From Treponema sp. (GTDB lineage: Bacteria > Spirochaetota > Spirochaetia > Treponematales > Breznakiellaceae): DNA of 14,753 nt. Both the position numbers and the translations under genes were made by a program. Positions 13,074-14,753 of this stretch are shown here, one piece after another. Below the pieces are notes generated by a model, which was not told the DNA's origin, did no database searches, and saw nothing but the letters and a program-made list of their open reading frames with translations. The DNA is taken from contig JAIROB010000010.1 of assembly GCA_031257695.1 (NCBI GenBank), forward strand, positions 1 to 14,753, written 5' to 3'. Every line of letters starts with the position of its first letter. Position 1 is the stretch's first letter.

Positions 13074-13127
13074 AGAGGGGGGTAACGGAAGCCCGCAGGG
13101 CTGTAGTGAGGGGGGAGACTTCCCCCC
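13064..13127 (+). repeat. Dispersed GC-rich repeat, copy C (diverged)
   Basis: It follows the order of copy B (808-872): a cccccg/gagggggg opening, taacg, gaagccc-gcagggct in place of aagccgaaggcttt, then gtagtgagggggg, AGACTT and a C-run. The final hairpin gggggg (13110-13115) with cccccc (13122-13127) and its AGACTT loop are the same as in copy B. The middle differs by compensating changes that keep a cc/gg pairing. Together with the hairpin at 13056-13073, this explains most of the gene-free stretch from 12930 to 13158. Confidence 0.6.
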
Positions 13128-13158
13128 ATCAGGTAATCGAGCTCACGTTATACAAGGT

Positions 13159-13512
13159 TCAAACCGGCGTTTTTCCCTCATCCTCATGTTCTTTCAGAGC
13201 CGTTATGAGTTTGACGGCGAGCTTACGGTTTTTGACACTCAATTTTTCGGCGGCATCCAGCAATGAACGCAGTTCCTGGGTCAGGGAGGAAAGGGTTTTT
13301 CCCCGCCAGCCCTCACGCCCGGTAACAAGGTACTCCACAGTCACCCCCAGAGCCCGGGCAATACTGACCGCGGCCTCGGCGGAAGGGATGGAACTATGGG
13401 TATTCAGATAGTTATCGAGGGTATGCTTCTTTATCCCGGTTATCGCGGAAAGCTCTTTCACCAGCATACCCGAATAAGTCAACTCGGCCTTCAGATTTTC
13501 CTTAAATCCCAT
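13159..13512 (-). CDS. XRE-family helix-turn-helix transcriptional regulator
   Basis: This 117-residue protein is taken from ATG 13512 (MGFKENLK); a TTG at 13530 is possible but has no ribosome site. Residues 1-65 form a Cro/C1-type domain: LKAELTYSGMLVKELSAITG, then IKKHTLDNYLN, then SIPSAEAAVSIARALGVTVEYLVTG. The rest is a charged helical tail (TQELRSLLDAAEKLSVKNRK), probably for dimerisation. It is divergent from the InlB-repeat lipoprotein gene. The 160 bp between the two start codons contain AGAATA/TATTCT half-sites and a 20-bp perfect palindrome, so it is a likely regulator of itself and of the lipoprotein, by inference from position. A phage-like origin is possible, but no phage genes are nearby. 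Confidence 0.85.
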   Translation of the reverse strand: MGFKENLKAELTYSGMLVKELSAITGIKKHTLDNYLNTHSSIPSAEAAVSIARALGVTVEYLVTGREGWRGKTLSSLTQELRSLLDAAEKLSVKNRKLAVKLITALKEHEDEGKTPV

Positions 13513-13548
13513 TGAACTTAGAATAACCAAAAAAGCATAGTATCGCCC

Positions 13549-13578
13549 TTGACAATATTCTCAAATAGGTGTTATATA
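13549..13578 (+). promoter_or_regulatory. Promoter for the InlB-repeat lipoprotein gene
   Basis: A TTGACA -35 (13549-13554) is followed after 18 bases by TATATA (13573-13578); TATAAT at 13575-13580 would give a 20-base spacer. The region overlaps a weak minus-strand promoter for the XRE gene (TTGAGA at 13559-13564, TATGCT at 13534-13539), so the two genes probably compete for polymerase. Confidence 0.5.
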
Positions 13579-13584
13579 ATATTG

Positions 13585-13604
13585 ATTATTCTTATAAGAA
13601 TAAT
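13585..13604. promoter_or_regulatory. 20-bp perfect palindrome, candidate XRE operator
   Basis: Bases 13585-13594 (attattctta) are the exact reverse complement of 13595-13604. It lies just after the lipoprotein promoter, near its transcription start, where a bound repressor would block initiation. The half-site core agaata/tattct recurs at 13520-13525 and 13556-13561, on both sides of the XRE promoter. It is AT-rich with no U-tract, so a terminator is less likely. Confidence 0.5.
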
Positions 13605-13671
13605 ATATCCATAAATTATGGGAATTTACTATGTTTTCGGCATATTCCGGAACAAGCAAGGAGAGAAAAGG

Positions 13672-14559
13672 ATGAAAAAAAGGACGTTTTTAACGGGAAT
13701 ACTTGGCATTACCCTGGTATTCGCATTGATTCTTGCCGCTTGTGAAAACCCCTCCACGCCTTCGCCAACCCAGTATACGGTAACTTTTAACCCGGACGGA
13801 GGATCGGTTGATCCCATAACCCTCAAGGTAGATTCAGGGGGAACGGTAAGCGTATTGCCCGTCCCGGCAAAGACCGGCAACACCTTTGGCGGATGGTGGA
13901 CCGCCGCAAACGGCGGCGGAGAGCGATTCACCACATCAACCCAGGTTACCCGCGATATAACCCTGTATGCCAAGTGGACGGCGGATTCACAAAACCCGCC
14001 GGTAACAAACAACCCATTAGAGGGAACATGGTTTTACACGATAAATGACATGCCTTCAGAATTTGTGACACTGTTCACCAGTGATACCTGGTACTATGTA
14101 TTTGGACAAACATATTTAAATAGCAGTCTTACTATAGGAGCGGATAATTCTATTCAAACTGGGGACCAAACCCTTGATTTTGAAGTACAGAATAATATGC
14201 TGTCGGTTTCATTTAATGGAGACAATCCGGTCACCTATAACAAAAAACTGACCGGAACAGGAACCGCTGCAAATCCCGCTCTTGGGCTTTGGATAGTTGA
14301 TACTCTGGGGCAGGAGAAGAAGGCGTTGATTATAAGCAAGGTTGTCTCCGGAAGAGTCACCGTGATAATCGGAAACTATGATCGGATTAATTATACCCTC
14401 AAAGCAGGTTCAAACGCGACCACAGGAACTATTGTTGGAAACGGCGAAGAAACGGAGTACCAAATAACTGCCGCCGGGAAGCTGAGAATAGCATATGGAG
14501 GAAACGCCGTCCCCCAAGAATTTACCCCTAACGCCGCTCTATTTCCGACATTCTTCTAG
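13672..14559 (+). CDS. Lipoprotein with InlB B-repeat (Listeria-Bacteroides repeat)
   Basis: This 295-residue protein is taken from ATG 13672, which has AAGGAG about 8 bases upstream and begins a clear signal peptide (MKKRTFLTGILGITLVFALI). The frame is open 18 codons further up, but that part lacks signal character. The lipobox is LAAC at about residue 23, so the protein should be lipidated and anchored to a membrane. A short Ser/Pro linker (NPSTPSPTQ) leads to one InlB B-repeat, about residues 34-103, with VTFNPDGGSVDP, FGGWWTAANGGG and ITLYAKWT, a beta-grasp-like fold common in surface proteins. The remaining 185 residues are beta-rich, Gly/Thr/Asn-rich and unrecognised (NPLEGTWFY starts a lipocalin-like stretch). 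Codon use is more AT-rich than in the housekeeping genes to the left. A surface or periplasmic role is likely; the ligand is unknown. Confidence 0.85.
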   Translation: MKKRTFLTGILGITLVFALILAACENPSTPSPTQYTVTFNPDGGSVDPITLKVDSGGTVSVLPVPAKTGNTFGGWWTAANGGGERFTTSTQVTRDITLYAKWTADSQNPPVTNNPLEGTWFYTINDMPSEFVTLFTSDTWYYVFGQTYLNSSLTIGADNSIQTGDQTLDFEVQNNMLSVSFNGDNPVTYNKKLTGTGTAANPALGLWIVDTLGQEKKALIISKVVSGRVTVIIGNYDRINYTLKAGSNATTGTIVGNGEETEYQITAAGKLRIAYGGNAVPQEFTPNAALFPTFF

Positions 14560-14585
14560 GCCGAATAGTAGAGTTTCCATTAGAC

Positions 14586-14623
14586 GCGAAGTATGGGCCG
14601 TCGCCAGACGGCCCATACTTCGC
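14586..14623. terminator. Perfect 17-bp hairpin downstream of the lipoprotein gene
   Basis: The left arm (14586-14602, starting gcgaagtatggg) and right arm (14607-14623) are exact reverse complements around a gcca tetraloop. The hairpin lies 27 bases after the lipoprotein stop. The stem is strong enough to stop transcription or protect a 3' end, but a ctcccc stretch rather than a U-tract follows. The remaining bases to 14753 show no gene I can support. Confidence 0.55.
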
Positions 14624-14753
14624 TCCCCACCAAACCCCCGCGACTCAAGCCCCCTATGGGCCCGCCTTCAAACGGCACGGGGCTGCGCCTACACAAAGCC
14701 TGAAAGGGGGTGGTCCGGGGAGCGCGTGCCGCCCGCATTTGAACACACATTGC

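Noticed and set aside
13618..13671. Earlier ATG start for the lipoprotein
   Set aside because: It would put 18 non-hydrophobic residues before the signal peptide and lacks a ribosome site, while ATG 13672 has AAGGAG and a proper lipoprotein signal.

Overview
The window is a GC-rich chromosomal segment, most likely from a Treponema-type spirochaete of the termite-gut kind. I infer this from the gene mix: a lipoprotein with an InlB/Listeria-Bacteroides repeat, a regulatory PTS (EI and EIIA-Ntr, with no sugar permease in view), corrinoid-methyltransferase-like URO-D proteins, and GC-rich intergenic repeats. The genus is an inference; no rRNA or other definitive marker is present.

Layout. Positions 1-2019 hold two convergent, paralogous URO-D/MtaA-like methyltransferase genes, the first cut by the window edge. 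A 219-bp hairpin-rich spacer with two copies of a dispersed repeat separates them. Positions 2020-2501 are non-coding and carry nested inverted repeats: a perfect 30-bp pair enclosing further hairpins, inside an imperfect outer pair. Next is a PflX-like (COG1313) radical SAM gene on the minus strand. Divergent from it is a tight three-gene operon (3557-4892): a small membrane protein, an ECF sigma factor and a zinc-type anti-sigma factor, each joined to the next by an ATGA overlap.

Positions 4931-7403 (minus) hold a pRiA4b ORF-3-like protein broken by a one-base frameshift in a homopolymer, followed three bases later by ptsN. Positions 7404-7938 contain a tRNA-Leu(CAG) gene, an antitoxin-like gene fragment ending at the tRNA 3' end, and a degenerate tRNA-like cloverleaf. 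From 7939 rightward runs a tight operon, ptsI - der - merR-like - rsm22-like (to 12582). Its promoter lies so close to ptsI that the mRNA is probably leaderless or nearly so.

The right end (12583-14753) is accessory in character: a DUF2798 membrane protein with its own promoter, a third diverged copy of the dispersed repeat, an XRE regulator divergent from an InlB-repeat lipoprotein with a 20-bp perfect palindrome in the shared region, and a 17-bp perfect hairpin after the lipoprotein.

How the genes work together: PtsI would pass phosphate from PEP via an HPr encoded elsewhere to PtsN, a regulatory relay. The sigma/anti-sigma operon is a self-contained envelope-signalling switch. Der and the Rsm22-like protein both act on ribosome assembly and sit in one operon with ptsI. 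I found no CRISPR array, phage module or complete insertion sequence. The best candidates for undescribed biology are the nested inverted-repeat element (2094-2487), the membrane protein/ECF/anti-sigma unit, and the tRNA-linked remnants.
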